Origin: Pseudomonas sp. FP2309
Lineage (GTDB): Bacteria; Pseudomonadota; Gammaproteobacteria; Pseudomonadales; Pseudomonadaceae
Length of the DNA stretch: 64,000 bases
Direction: 5' to 3'
Assembly: GCF_030687575.1 (NCBI RefSeq)
Contig: NZ_CP117439.1
Coordinates: 3,091,501 to 3,155,500 of the forward strand
Made by a program: the position numbers and the translations under genes. This document shows, piece by piece, positions 45,063 to 54,913 of this stretch (positions are counted from its first letter, which is position 1; the number at the start of each line of letters is the position of its first letter). The notes under the pieces were generated by a model. It saw nothing but the letters and a program-made list of their open reading frames with translations. It was not told the origin of the DNA and made no database searches.

Positions 45063-47642
45063 ATGCCTAACTCCCTTGCTCCTATCGTTCGTTCGCTGTC
45101 CACGCGCACCAGCCTGTCGCTGACGCGCACGTCACTGTTCAATTTCATGATCCTGCTGGCGGGCGTTTTTGCGGCAGCGGCCTATTCGCTGATTTACCTC
45201 GCCCATGACATGGACCAGTCGGAGCAGGCCGAAAGCGCGTTTCACACCCGCAAAGCCATGCAGTCCATGGAAAAATCCATGCGCCTGACCGTCAAGGACT
45301 ATGCGTTCTGGAGCGATGCCTACAAGCATTTGCACCTCAAGGTGGACAACGAGTGGGCCTATACCCGTGGCAATATCGGCGCCACGCTGTTCCAGGACTT
45401 CGGTTTCCAGGGCCTGTTTGTGGTCGACGACGCCGGGCGCACGGTGTATGCGGTGGTGGACGGCCAACTGCAAACCCTTGACCTCACCGAATGGCTCGAC
45501 CAGCCCATCACCCAACTGCTCGAACAAGCGCGGGCCGGCGTAGAAAGCGAAACACCGATAAGCACCCTGATCAATGTGCGCGGCAGCCCGGCGCTCGTTG
45601 CCGCCGCCGCCATCACCACAGGCACCGATCCGACCGTGGTCGCCGATGACCGAGAGCCGTCGGTGCTGATCTTCGTCGACATCCTCGACAGCGCGAAACT
45701 GGGCGTAATCGGCGATGACTTCGGTGTGGATAAACTGCACATCGCCACGCCGGAAGAAATCGCCAAGGGCACGTTTTTGCCCCTCGGCGACAACGGCAGC
45801 GCCGGCAGTTTGTACTGGCAGCCCGAACAACCCGGCAGGCGTCTGATCGGTGTCGGCCTGCCGCTGCTGGGCCTGGCCGCCCTGCTAGTGTGCCTGATGA
45901 CCTGGGTGATTTTGCGCCGCAGCACGGCCGCCGCCCTTGCCCTTGACGCCAGCCACGCGTCGCTGCAAAACAGCCGGAGCGCCTTGGCCACCAGCGAAGC
46001 GCGCTTTCGCGATGTGGTGGAGGCCAGTTCCGATTGGGTCTGGGAGATCGATACCGAGTTGCGCTTCACCTATTTGTCGGAGCGTTTCGAAAGTGTCACA
46101 GGGCTGGCCCGCGACGTGTGGGTGGGTGCGGCCATGAACGATCTGCTGATCACCGAAGCCGGGCGGTTATCGCAATGGTTTTGCAACCCCCAGCGAAGCC
46201 CGGACCTCAACGTACAGTGCCTTTACCTCGATGCCCAAGGCCAGGAACGCACCACTCGGCTGGCGGCGCGGCAAATGCCGTGTGGGGGGTTTCGTGGCAC
46301 GGCCACCGACGTCACCGAAGAAGTCGAGGCGCGGCGGCGCATCGAGTTTTTGTCCCAGCATGATGCGCTGACCGGCCTGCCCAACCGCACGCGCCTGCAA
46401 GCCTTTCTCGACGGCAAGCTCAAGGCGCTGCCGACTCCGGAGCGCCCTTTGGTCATGCTCAGTCTGGATCTGGACCGCTTCAAACCCGTGAATGATTTGC
46501 TCGGGCATGCCGCCGGCGACCGCGTGCTCAATGAAGTGTCGAGCCGTCTGACCGCTTGCGTGCGCCACGGTGACCTGGTGGCGCGGGTCGGCGGCGATGA
46601 GTTTGTGTTGATCCTCAACGAGGCCGGCACCCAGGATGAAGTCGAGAACCTGTGCGGGCGGCTGATTGCGGCCATCGAACAGGCCATTTGCATTGACGAG
46701 CAGGAAGTCTTTATCAGCGCCAGCATCGGCATTGCGCTGGCACCCAATGACGCCGTTGAAGTCGCTGAGTTGCTGCGCTACGCGGACATTGCGCTCTACG
46801 AAGCCAAGGCCGCCGGGCGCAATACCTGGCGCTTTTATTCGGGTGAAATGAACGCACGGATCATCGAGCGCCGCCGCCTGGAGAGCGACCTGCGGTACGC
46901 GATCAAGCACGGCGAATTGCGCTTGCACTTTCAACCGCGTTATCGCATTGCCGATGGGCAGATGGTCGGCGCCGAAGCGTTGGTGCGCTGGCAGCACCCG
47001 GTACGCGGCCTGATCGCACCGGACACCTTTATTGCGATAGCCGAAGAGTCGGGGTTGATCCTGTCGTTAAGCGATTGGGTGCTGGCCACCGCCTGCGCCT
47101 GTGCCGCCGAATGGCCGGATAACCTGTTTGTGTCGGTGAACCTGTCGCCCATCGAGTTCAAACGCGGTGATCTGGTACAGCGCGTACACCACGCACTGAA
47201 CACCTCGGGCATCGACCCGGCGCGGGTGGAGTTGGAGATCACCGAGAGCGTGATGCTCGAAGACGCGGTGGGCGCGCTGGAGATCATGCACACCCTCAAA
47301 CAGCTGGGCGTGCGCATTGCTATGGATGATTTCGGCACCGGTTATTCATCCCTCAGCTACCTGCGCGCCTTCCCGTTCGACGGCTTGAAGATTGACCGCA
47401 GCTTCCTCACCCGCCTGGAAGACAGCGCAGACGACAAGGCTATCATCCAGGCCATCGTCGGACTGGGTCGTGCCCTGGCGCTGACCGTAACCGCCGAAGG
47501 CATCGAAACCGCCGAACACCTGGCCATGCTCAAGGCGGTGGCCTGTGATGAGGGCCAAGGCTACTTCCTCAGTCGGCCGATGGACGTCACTGCGTTCAAC
47601 GGCCTGCTGGCCGATGATCGCCGGCACACGCAACCTATTTGA
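45063..47642 (+). CDS. CHASE4-PAS-GGDEF-EAL cyclic-di-GMP protein
   Basis: 859 residues. TM1 (LFNFMILLAGVFAAAAYSLI), a periplasmic CHASE4-like domain (VKDYAFWSDAYKHLHL), TM2 near 275, PAS (VVEASSDWVWEIDTELRFTY), GGDEF (VARVGGDEFVLIL) and EAL (VGAEALVRWQHP, DDFGTGYSSLSYLRAFPFDG). The GGDEF half keeps the active motif and an I-site (RHGD five residues before GGDEF). The EAL half keeps the catalytic Glu, so both synthesis and breakdown of c-di-GMP are possible. Start ATG 45063; a GTG at 45045 is in frame. Its stop overlaps the convergent AraC gene by 8 bp. Confidence 0.9.
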   Translation: MPNSLAPIVRSLSTRTSLSLTRTSLFNFMILLAGVFAAAAYSLIYLAHDMDQSEQAESAFHTRKAMQSMEKSMRLTVKDYAFWSDAYKHLHLKVDNEWAYTRGNIGATLFQDFGFQGLFVVDDAGRTVYAVVDGQLQTLDLTEWLDQPITQLLEQARAGVESETPISTLINVRGSPALVAAAAITTGTDPTVVADDREPSVLIFVDILDSAKLGVIGDDFGVDKLHIATPEEIAKGTFLPLGDNGSAGSLYWQPEQPGRRLIGVGLPLLGLAALLVCLMTWVILRRSTAAALALDASHASLQNSRSALATSEARFRDVVEASSDWVWEIDTELRFTYLSERFESVTGLARDVWVGAAMNDLLITEAGRLSQWFCNPQRSPDLNVQCLYLDAQGQERTTRLAARQMPCGGFRGTATDVTEEVEARRRIEFLSQHDALTGLPNRTRLQAFLDGKLKALPTPERPLVMLSLDLDRFKPVNDLLGHAAGDRVLNEVSSRLTACVRHGDLVARVGGDEFVLILNEAGTQDEVENLCGRLIAAIEQAICIDEQEVFISASIGIALAPNDAVEVAELLRYADIALYEAKAAGRNTWRFYSGEMNARIIERRRLESDLRYAIKHGELRLHFQPRYRIADGQMVGAEALVRWQHPVRGLIAPDTFIAIAEESGLILSLSDWVLATACACAAEWPDNLFVSVNLSPIEFKRGDLVQRVHHALNTSGIDPARVELEITESVMLEDAVGALEIMHTLKQLGVRIAMDDFGTGYSSLSYLRAFPFDGLKIDRSFLTRLEDSADDKAIIQAIVGLGRALALTVTAEGIETAEHLAMLKAVACDEGQGYFLSRPMDVTAFNGLLADDRRHTQPI

Positions 47643-48408
47643 GGAACTGACTCGGCGTCTTGCCGAATTGCTTCTTGAACATGCTGGTAAAGGCGCTGGG
47701 GCTTTCATAACCAAGAGCCAGGGCCACATCGATAATCTTCTCTCCCAGCGCCATGCGCTCCAGTGCCAGCAGCAGGCGTGCCTGCTGGCGCCACTGGCCA
47801 AAGGTCATGCCGGTTTCCTTGCGAAACAGGCGCTGAATGGTTTTTTGGTCCAGCTCCAGGCGCTCACTCCAGTGCGCCACGGTGGAGGCATCGCCGGGGT
47901 CCTGTTGCAGGGCCTGGCAAATGCGCTGAATACGCACGTCGCCAGGCTGCGGCAGGGATAACGGCAAGGCCGGCAAGAGGGCCAGTTCGTCGAGGATCAG
48001 GTGCATGATGCGCGCATCCCGCGAGTCCTCGGCATACGGCGGTTTCAAGCTGACCGAGGCTTTGATCAACTCGCTCAGCAGTGGCGAGATGCTCACCACC
48101 TTGGTCTCGGTGGACAAATTGGCGAAGCTGTCGGCGCGCACAAACACGCTGCGCATTTTCAATGCGCCGACGCAGCGCAGAGAATGCACATGCCCGCTGG
48201 GCATCCAAAAACCGCGGTTGGGGGGCACTGTCCATTGGCGCTGCGCCGAGTGCACGACCATGACCCCTTCGGTGGCGTAGAGCAGTTGGTGCTTCTCGTG
48301 GCTATGCTCGGGGATCAGCCAGTTTTGCGGATAATCGGTGGCCGAACTGATCACGGACCACTCGGCCTCGTCGATCTCTTGCAGGAATTTATCCAGGGAT
48401 TTGATCAT
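47635..48408 (-). CDS. AraC family transcriptional regulator
   Basis: 257 residues. An N-terminal cupin (PEHSHEKHQLLYATEGVMVV, PPNRGFWMPSGHVHSLRC) and a C-terminal double helix-turn-helix (GMTFGQWRQQARLLLALERM, VALALGYESPSAFTSMFKKQ). AAGGGCG precedes ATG 48408. It is divergent from the fosmidomycin-resistance-type exporter across 145 bp, so it most likely controls that gene. Confidence 0.88.
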   Translation of the reverse strand: MIKSLDKFLQEIDEAEWSVISSATDYPQNWLIPEHSHEKHQLLYATEGVMVVHSAQRQWTVPPNRGFWMPSGHVHSLRCVGALKMRSVFVRADSFANLSTETKVVSISPLLSELIKASVSLKPPYAEDSRDARIMHLILDELALLPALPLSLPQPGDVRIQRICQALQQDPGDASTVAHWSERLELDQKTIQRLFRKETGMTFGQWRQQARLLLALERMALGEKIIDVALALGYESPSAFTSMFKKQFGKTPSQFLK

Positions 48409-48553
48409 TTCGCCCTTTTTGCGACAGTTGCCGCCCCGATTTCGTGAGACAGGCATTTTTGGCGAATCTAGCATGAATGCCGAAACAATTTGAAATGGGC
48501 AACCGGCACACGTACCGGTTGCGCCTGTTCGCTGCCTTGTATGGAATGCCTGC

Positions 48554-49765
48554 ATGTCGACACTTACCGCGTCACCCGCTGCTGCACCCAGTACGCCCCA
48601 AGTAAGCCCGCTGGTCATGCGCATCCTCGGCGCCTGCGCCCTGGCGCATCTGATCAATGACCTGATCCAGGCGGTGTTGCCGTCGATCTATCCAATGCTC
48701 AAGGCCAACTACGGCCTGACGTTTGCCCAGGTGGGGATGATCACCCTGACCTTTCAACTGACCGCCTCGCTGCTGCAGCCGTGGATCGGCTACCACACCG
48801 ACCGCCATCCCAAGCCCTGGCTGTTGCCGGCCGGCATGGTGTGCACCTTGATCGGTATTTTGCTGCTCGCGTTCGTCGGCAGTTTTCCGCTGATCCTGTT
48901 GGCGGCAGGGCTGGTGGGCGTGGGCTCGTCGACCTTCCACCCGGAAACCTCCCGCGTGGCGCGCCTGGCTTCGGGCGGTCGCTATGGCCTGGCGCAGTCA
49001 ACCTTCCAGGTCGGCGGCAACACCGGCAGCGCGTTTGGCCCCTTGTTGGCGGCGGCGATCATCATCCCCTACGGCCAGGGCAATATCGCCTGGTTCGGCC
49101 TGTTTGCGGTGTTTGCGATCTTCGTGCTCTACGGCCTGAGCCGCTGGTACCGCAATCACCTCAATCTGTTCAAGCTCAAACAAGGCGGCCAGGCCACCCA
49201 CGGCCTGTCCAAAGCCCGCGTGACCTTTGCCCTGGTGGTGTTGGCCGTACTGGTGTTCTCCAAGTACTTCTACATGTCCAGCCTCACCAGCTACTTCACC
49301 TTCTACCTGATTGAAAAGTTCGGCCTGTCGGTGGCCAACTCGCAGCTGTACCTGTTCCTGTTCCTGGGTGCGGTCGCTGCCGGGACGTTCTTCGGCGGCC
49401 CGATCGGCGATCGGATCGGCCGCAAGAAAGTCATCTGGTTTTCTATCCTCGGCGCCGCGCCCTTCACCCTGGCGCTGCCCTACGTCGACCTGTTCTGGAC
49501 CGCCGTGCTCAGCGTGGTGATCGGTTTTATCCTGGCCTCGGCGTTCTCCGCCATCGTGGTGTTTGCCCAGGAACTGGTGCCGGGCAATGTGGGGATGATC
49601 GCCGGTGTGTTCTTCGGTCTGATGTTCGGCTTCAGCGGCATCGGCGCCGCGTTGCTGGGGCTGCTCGCGGATAACCACGGCATCGAGTACGTGTACAAAC
49701 TGTGCTCGTTCCTGCCGCTGGTGGGCATTCTGACGGTCTTGCTGCCGTCGACTAAAGGCGTTTAG
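48554..49765 (+). CDS. MFS exporter, fosmidomycin-resistance (Fsr) type
   Basis: 403 residues with 12 helices. ALAHLINDLIQAVLPSIYPM, the Asp-rich loop GYHTDRHPKPWLLPAG and GVGSSTFHPETSRVARLASG are diagnostic for Fsr-like carriers. E. coli Fsr exports fosmidomycin, but natural substrates of Pseudomonas homologues are not known. Adjacent AraC regulator suggests inducible expression. Confidence 0.88.
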   Translation: MSTLTASPAAAPSTPQVSPLVMRILGACALAHLINDLIQAVLPSIYPMLKANYGLTFAQVGMITLTFQLTASLLQPWIGYHTDRHPKPWLLPAGMVCTLIGILLLAFVGSFPLILLAAGLVGVGSSTFHPETSRVARLASGGRYGLAQSTFQVGGNTGSAFGPLLAAAIIIPYGQGNIAWFGLFAVFAIFVLYGLSRWYRNHLNLFKLKQGGQATHGLSKARVTFALVVLAVLVFSKYFYMSSLTSYFTFYLIEKFGLSVANSQLYLFLFLGAVAAGTFFGGPIGDRIGRKKVIWFSILGAAPFTLALPYVDLFWTAVLSVVIGFILASAFSAIVVFAQELVPGNVGMIAGVFFGLMFGFSGIGAALLGLLADNHGIEYVYKLCSFLPLVGILTVLLPSTKGV

Positions 49766-49883
49766 CCATCTCGCTGCACAGTGTCAACGCACTGCGCAGC
49801 GCTACCGCGGCCGAATCGTGCTTAAATCCCTGTTTGGCAGCTCCGCGCGCGCTCTGCGTATTGCCACTTGCAAGGATCACCGC

Positions 49884-51014
49884 ATGCGCCTGTCGGACTT
49901 TATCCTCAGTAACCTCGAACCGATCCTGCAGGACTGGGAAGACTTCGCCGCTACGATCCAGACACCAGGTATCGCCCTGGACCAGGAGGGTCTTCGCGAT
50001 CACGCCGCGCAAATGCTGCAGGCCATCGTCGACGACCTGCGCACCAAGCAGACGATGCAGGAGCGGCTGGACAAAGCCCAGGGCCTGGCCCCGCAGCAAG
50101 ACACCGAAACCCCTGCCGAAACCCACGCCGTAACACGCTTGATGGCGGGTTTTTCCATCGACCAAATGGTGTCCGAGTACCGCGCGCTGCGCACCAGTGT
50201 GCTGCGCCAGTGGCTCAGGCACATCAAGGGCAACACGGCGCTGGACGTGGAAGACATGAACCGTTTTCACGAAGCGATTGACCAGGCCCTCGCCGAATCC
50301 ATCGCCAGCTATTCGCGCGCGGTGGAAGCCTCGCGCAATGTGTTCCTGGGTATTCTCGGTCATGACTTGCGCACGCCCCTGGGCGCTATTCTGCTGGGCG
50401 CCGACATGCTCAGACGCGCGCCATCGGGCAGCGACCGCGACATCCGCGTCGCCGGGCAAATCTACACCAGCGTTCAGCGCGCCAGCCAAATCGTGGGCGA
50501 CCTCCTCGACCTGACGCGCTGCCAGATGGGCCCGGGCATTCCGGTAAGGCGCGTACAGGTCGACCTCGCGCCGATCTGCGAGCGCATCGTGGCAGAGATC
50601 CAGGCGTTTGATCCGAAGGCAATGCTGCGCTTTGAATCACATACGGCGGCGGTTGGCCTGTTCGACGGCGCGCGAATGGAACAGGTGTTTTCCAACATCA
50701 TCAGCAACGCGGTGCATCACGGTGATCGGCACGCCCCCATCAACGTTGCGCTGACCGTCACGCAAGACAGCTGCGTGTTCAGCGTGCACAACCACGGCAA
50801 CCCGATCCCGAACGACGTGCAGCCCTTCATTTTCAACCCCATGGGACGTTTTTCCCAACGTGCGGTGATTGAGCAAGGCCCTACCGAAGGGCTGGGCCTG
50901 GGCCTGTTTATCGCCTCCGAAATCGTCGCCTCCCACCAGGGGCTGATTGAAGTCGAATCAGACCGCCAAAGCGGCACGCTGTTTCGCGTGACGGTGCCGC
51001 TGAACGGCGCATGA
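49884..51014 (+). CDS. Sensor histidine kinase with RsbRD-like N-terminus
   Basis: 376 residues, cytoplasmic (no TM). Residues 1-150 or so (LSNLEPILQDWEDFAATIQT, MVSEYRALRTSVLRQWL) resemble the RsbRD N-terminal domain. HisKA carries GILGHDLRTPLGAILLGADM with the phospho-acceptor His. HATPase_c shows FSNIISNAVHHG (N box) and GLGLGLFIASEIVASHQG (G box). ATG 49884 has AAGGA seven bases upstream. No response regulator gene is adjacent, so it is an orphan kinase here. Confidence 0.87.
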   Translation: MRLSDFILSNLEPILQDWEDFAATIQTPGIALDQEGLRDHAAQMLQAIVDDLRTKQTMQERLDKAQGLAPQQDTETPAETHAVTRLMAGFSIDQMVSEYRALRTSVLRQWLRHIKGNTALDVEDMNRFHEAIDQALAESIASYSRAVEASRNVFLGILGHDLRTPLGAILLGADMLRRAPSGSDRDIRVAGQIYTSVQRASQIVGDLLDLTRCQMGPGIPVRRVQVDLAPICERIVAEIQAFDPKAMLRFESHTAAVGLFDGARMEQVFSNIISNAVHHGDRHAPINVALTVTQDSCVFSVHNHGNPIPNDVQPFIFNPMGRFSQRAVIEQGPTEGLGLGLFIASEIVASHQGLIEVESDRQSGTLFRVTVPLNGA

Positions 51015-51066
51015 TTGCCGCAGTAGCCGTTCGCCACTTACGCTCCGAAAACGCCTGCACAACGCC

Positions 51067-51072
51067 TATAAT
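51067..51072 (+). promoter_or_regulatory. Consensus -10 box before the diguanylate cyclase gene
   Basis: TATAAT, 39 bp before ATG 51111. The hexamer at a 17-bp spacing (TCCGAA) is a poor -35, so this is a weak promoter call. Confidence 0.3.
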
Positions 51073-51110
51073 CGCGCGTGTCCACGTCCCTCAGGCAGAT
51101 TCGGCAGCAC

Positions 51111-52283
51111 ATGACACTCGACCCACCCACCATTTTGGCGCTCACCGTGGCCCTTGCGGCTGCGGCCGCGCTCTACCTCACCGTTGAATGGCGCAGCGTG
51201 CGTGAACCGTCGCTGCTGCTGTGGAGCGCCGGTTTCGCCACGATCACCGTCGGTTCCACCCTGGCCCTGCTGCGTATCAACGGTTCTCTAGTGATCGGTA
51301 TCTGGTTTGCCAATGGCTTGTTGGTGACCGCGCACTTTCTGTTTTTACTCGGCGTAGCCCGGTTTACCCAAAGCCGCTTGTCGCCGGCATGGTTCCTGAT
51401 GCCCTTGGTCTGGTTCGGCATGCTCGCGCTACCCGCCGACCAGGCATGGTCCAAGGCCATGCTGGCAGTGCAGTCACTGTTGGTCGCCCTGCCCACCCTG
51501 CGCGCCAGTTTCCTGTTGCGGCCCCATGGCCGGTCGTTGAGCGTGGGCGCGGTGCAGCTGCGTTTCGTGCTGCTGATTCATGGGCTTTTTTATCTGGCCA
51601 AGGCGCTGTCGGTGGTGATCCCCGGCACCCTGATCGACTTGGCCGCATTCAAGGGCGAGATCATCCAGGTGTCCCTGGTGGAAGGCGCCATGGCGATCAT
51701 GCTGATTGCGTTGTCCATGACCGGCTCCGAGCGCTACCGCCGTGAACAACAGATCGCGCGCCTGGCCGCCCGCGATCCACTCACCGCCCTGTACAACCGC
51801 CGTGCCCTCGACCTGCGAGCACCGCGCCTGTTGGCCCAGATCACGCCGGCCCAGCCGGGCGCGCTGCTGCTGATCGATATCGACAACTTCAAATCGGTCA
51901 ACGACCTCCATGGCCACACCGCTGGCGACCGCCTGCTGATCGCCCTGAGTGAAATGATCCGTGGCATCGTGCCTCGGGGCGCCGTAGCGGCGCGCTTGGG
52001 TGGGGACGAGTTTGTGATTTTGCTCAACCAGGCCTCTGCCGAGCAGATCGTTGAACTGGGCAGTGCCTTGCGCGAGCAGTTTCAACACTTGGCTGCGCAA
52101 AGCTTCAGCACGCCGCAGCCAGTGACGTTGAGCATAGGCGCGAACCTGTTCGACCAGCCGCCAGCGAGCCTGACAGCGTTGATCGAACAGGGCGATTCGA
52201 CGTTGTATGAATCCAAACGTGCCGGGCGCGACCGTATTCGGTTGGTGGATCGCACGGTGGGCCGCGCTAACGGCGCATCCTGA
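51111..52283 (+). CDS. Membrane diguanylate cyclase
   Basis: 390 residues. Six or seven hydrophobic helices fill the first 190 or so residues, followed by a GGDEF domain (RDPLTALYNRRALDLR, LLIDIDNFKSVNDLHGH, ARLGGDEFVILLN). The active motif is intact, but the residues before it (RGAVAARLGGDEF) lack the RxxD inhibitory site, so product inhibition at the I-site is not expected. ATG 51111 is preferred; a GTG at 51078 is in frame. Confidence 0.86.
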   Translation: MTLDPPTILALTVALAAAAALYLTVEWRSVREPSLLLWSAGFATITVGSTLALLRINGSLVIGIWFANGLLVTAHFLFLLGVARFTQSRLSPAWFLMPLVWFGMLALPADQAWSKAMLAVQSLLVALPTLRASFLLRPHGRSLSVGAVQLRFVLLIHGLFYLAKALSVVIPGTLIDLAAFKGEIIQVSLVEGAMAIMLIALSMTGSERYRREQQIARLAARDPLTALYNRRALDLRAPRLLAQITPAQPGALLLIDIDNFKSVNDLHGHTAGDRLLIALSEMIRGIVPRGAVAARLGGDEFVILLNQASAEQIVELGSALREQFQHLAAQSFSTPQPVTLSIGANLFDQPPASLTALIEQGDSTLYESKRAGRDRIRLVDRTVGRANGAS

Positions 52284-52415
52284 CAACCGCCGCCTGCGGG
52301 GGCGGTGGCCTGCTGCGTGAAGTGGAAGTGGAACTGGATCGTTGATCACACCACAGACTCCAAGCGATTCAACATCAGCCTGGGGCGTGAGCTGCCTTAT
52401 GAAAGAGGACGATCT

Positions 52416-53213
52416 GTGATCAACGGTAATTTTGCAATTAATGGGCACATCGGTCCGCCGCGCCAAGTCCAGCCCCCTACTGAACAACACGACACCACGC
52501 CAGTCTCGCGTGCCAAACGCGGCATCGCCAACACGGGCAAGCTATGGCCGCAAAACAGAGTGGTTACGGTCTCCTTCATGGACGTGCCGTCGCGCGCTCG
52601 ACGCCTTATAAAACAATGCGCCGCCACTTACTCACCGCTGGTCAACATACAATTCAAGTTTGTTAAGGACCCTGACGCTGATATCCGCATATCGACGCAC
52701 GAGGACATACAAGGGAACTGGTCGTGTCTGGGCACAGACGCCTTGAAAGTGCCCAAACACAAACCCACCATGCACTTCGATATCCAACACACGACTGAAA
52801 CGATGTTAGCCATGACCGTACTCCATGAATTCGGGCACGCGCTGGGCCTGGAACACGAGCATCAACATCCGGACAGAACCCTGGATTTCAACACGCCGAA
52901 AACGTACACCATTTACAAAGACAGTACGGGCTTGGACAAAATAAAGATTTACTTGAATGTCCTTAAAAAACTGAACAGGGCCGAACACACATACTCAGCG
53001 TACGACGCCAACTCCATCATGCATTACAACTTCCCCGCCAGCGTGCTCTGGAAGCAAGACGCCACCGGGGATAACTTAGTGCTTTCGGAACAGGACAAAG
53101 CGTTTCTGGCGACCCTCTACCCCCTCGCGCCGCCGCCGTCCGAAGACGTCAACACCCTCAAAGAACTGGTCCGTTTTCTGTCCGGCTTGCTGCTTTCCCC
53201 GCTCTCGGCATGA
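52416..53213 (+). CDS. Astacin-like (M12A) zinc metalloprotease
   Basis: 265 residues. The zinc motif VLHEFGHALGLEHEHQHPDR (HExxHxxGxxH, then the astacin-like HE and DR) and the Met-turn NSIMHYNFP with its Tyr identify a metzincin of the astacin group. The GTG at 52416 has AGAGGA six bases upstream; an in-frame start at 52305 would add 37 residues. There is no signal peptide with the GTG start, unusual for an astacin, so it may be cytosolic or exported without a Sec signal. Base composition is more AT-rich than its neighbours, a sign of transfer. The substrate is unknown. Confidence 0.8.
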   Translation: MINGNFAINGHIGPPRQVQPPTEQHDTTPVSRAKRGIANTGKLWPQNRVVTVSFMDVPSRARRLIKQCAATYSPLVNIQFKFVKDPDADIRISTHEDIQGNWSCLGTDALKVPKHKPTMHFDIQHTTETMLAMTVLHEFGHALGLEHEHQHPDRTLDFNTPKTYTIYKDSTGLDKIKIYLNVLKKLNRAEHTYSAYDANSIMHYNFPASVLWKQDATGDNLVLSEQDKAFLATLYPLAPPPSEDVNTLKELVRFLSGLLLSPLSA

Positions 53214-53264
53214 CGCGGCCAGCCGCACCGGCGTATCTGCAACGCGTTATCGGGCGGGCTCTGT

Positions 53265-53687
53265 TCAGGCCAGCCGGCCAATTGTCAGCGCGCCAAGCGC
53301 GAACAAACACACCACCCCTAGCCCATACGCCAGTGTGCGCCACGGCTGCCAACCGGCCAGGTAAGTCAGCGTGTGCACCAGCCTGGCCAACGTGAAGCCG
53401 CCGAAGCACCAGGCTGTCGCCACCGCGGGTGTCTGCAGCGCGACGCACAGCCCGCCCAGCGCAAAAAACACGGGGATGTTCTCCAAGTCGTTGGCCCACG
53501 CTTTGCTCGCCCGCCCTACCTGCGGAAGCTCGACAGCCCGCACAGCGCGCTTGAGGAATGCCGCATCTTCAGGGTTGGTAAACGCCAGCCGCCGAAGGCG
53601 GAAAAACCCCTGGTAGCAGGAAACCGCGAACATCTTCAGGCACAGCACCAGCACACACAGGGCATACAAACGCAGCAGCTCATTCAT
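53265..53687 (-). CDS. MAPEG family membrane protein
   Basis: 140 residues with four helices. RAVRAVELPQVGRASKAWAN with NDLENIPVFFALGGL is the MAPEG signature (membrane-associated eicosanoid/glutathione metabolism proteins). The bacterial role is unclear. It begins 8 bp inside the end of the upstream DUF2834 gene on the same strand, so the two form a coupled pair. Confidence 0.85.
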   Translation of the reverse strand: MNELLRLYALCVLVLCLKMFAVSCYQGFFRLRRLAFTNPEDAAFLKRAVRAVELPQVGRASKAWANDLENIPVFFALGGLCVALQTPAVATAWCFGGFTLARLVHTLTYLAGWQPWRTLAYGLGVVCLFALGALTIGRLA

Positions 53688-53985
53688 CGCGCACTCCGTT
53701 CACCACGAGGTAGAGCAGCGGCCCCACGGACACGAACACGGCCGTCAGCACCAGGTACGGCAGCACCGAAGCAGCCGAACGCCCACGTCGGCGCGTATCG
53801 CGGTACATCCACACCCCCGCCAGCGCTGCCATCAAATACAGGTCGATCAGCACTTGCGCGGTGTCCGGCCGTGACATCAGTTCCTGCCCAAAGGCCAGCA
53901 GCGATTGCTCGGCCGTCAACATCGTCACCAGGGTGTACAGCGAAAACCCAAGCAGAGCGGCCAGGGCGAGAGAGGATCGTTGCAT
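53680..53985 (-). CDS. DUF2834 small membrane protein
   Basis: 101 residues with three helices: LALAALLGFSLYTLVTMLTA, VLIDLYLMAALAGVWMYRDT and YLVLTAVFVSVGPLLYLVV. The Arg-rich loop RDTRRRGRS between helices 2 and 3 is typical of DUF2834. ATG 53985 (MQRSSLALAA) is preferred over a start 30 bp upstream. Divergent from the MmyB-like regulator. Function unknown. Confidence 0.78.
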   Translation of the reverse strand: MQRSSLALAALLGFSLYTLVTMLTAEQSLLAFGQELMSRPDTAQVLIDLYLMAALAGVWMYRDTRRRGRSAASVLPYLVLTAVFVSVGPLLYLVVNGVRDE

Positions 53986-54068
53986 GGTCTGTTCCTTGAC
54001 GTGATCGAGGCCCACCTTAGTGATAAGGTCTGGCCCCTCGCAATGACCTCGGAGGTCATGAAAACGTC

Positions 54069-54857
54069 ATGGACACGCGTGCCACCGCCGGCGCACAACT
54101 GCGCCAACTGCGCCGACAGGCCAACCTGAGCCAACTCGATCTGGCCTTGCTCACCGGCGTTTCCCAGCGCCACCTCAGTTGCATCGAGACCGGCCGCGCC
54201 AAGGCCGGGCCGGGCACGTTGCACACACTGCTGACGGCACTGGAAGCACCGCTGGATCACGCCAACCGCGTGTTCCTCGCCGCCGGTTACGCACCGCGCT
54301 ACGCCGCCACTGCCCTCGCCTCGCCGGCCATGACCGCGATTCGCGAAGCGCTCAGCCATGTGCTGCACGCCAACAACCCGGCGCCGGCCATTCTGCTGGA
54401 CAGCGAGTGGCGCGTACTGGCGGCTAACGCCAGCACCGGCGTGCTGTTTGAGTTGGTGGGGATCAAGCCGGACGCGGCCGATGGCCTTAATCTGCTGACC
54501 ACGCTGCTGCAGGCGGGAGGCCTGGGCGACCACCTGATCAACGCCGAAGAGATCCGCCGCCTGGCCTGGCAGCGGGCGACACGCGAGGCACTGGGCAATC
54601 CGGCGCTGGCCGCTGTGCTGGCGAATCTGCCGGTGCCGGCCTGCCCCGAATTGCCCAGCGAATTGCCGCCGCTGGTGCTGACGCGCATCCGTTCAAGCCG
54701 GGGCGAGCTGACGTTTCTGTCGACTTTCACCACCTTCGGCATGCCTCAGGACATCACCCTGACCTCGTTGCGTATCGAGCATCTGATTCCCGCTGATGAC
54801 GCGACCTGGCAGGTGATGCGCGCCGCCTGCGCCGATTATTCCGCGCTGGTTTTGTGA
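54069..54857 (+). CDS. XRE-family regulator with MmyB-like ligand-binding domain
   Basis: 262 residues. An N-terminal helix-turn-helix (QLRQLRRQANLSQLDLALLT, GVSQRHLSCIETGRAKAG) is followed by an MmyB-like PAS-type domain (LDSEWRVLAANASTGVLFEL, FLSTFTTFGMPQDITLTSLR), which in related proteins binds a fatty acid. The stop overlaps a GTG of the amidase reading frame (GTGA at 54854), suggesting one transcript and local control of the amidase and/or the divergent DUF2834-MAPEG pair. Confidence 0.87.
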   Translation: MDTRATAGAQLRQLRRQANLSQLDLALLTGVSQRHLSCIETGRAKAGPGTLHTLLTALEAPLDHANRVFLAAGYAPRYAATALASPAMTAIREALSHVLHANNPAPAILLDSEWRVLAANASTGVLFELVGIKPDAADGLNLLTTLLQAGGLGDHLINAEEIRRLAWQRATREALGNPALAAVLANLPVPACPELPSELPPLVLTRIRSSRGELTFLSTFTTFGMPQDITLTSLRIEHLIPADDATWQVMRAACADYSALVL

Positions 54858-54913
54858 AATATCTGTACGTAGACTGCGGCGATACCACAACTGAAGGCGG
54901 CGAAGAAAACGTC

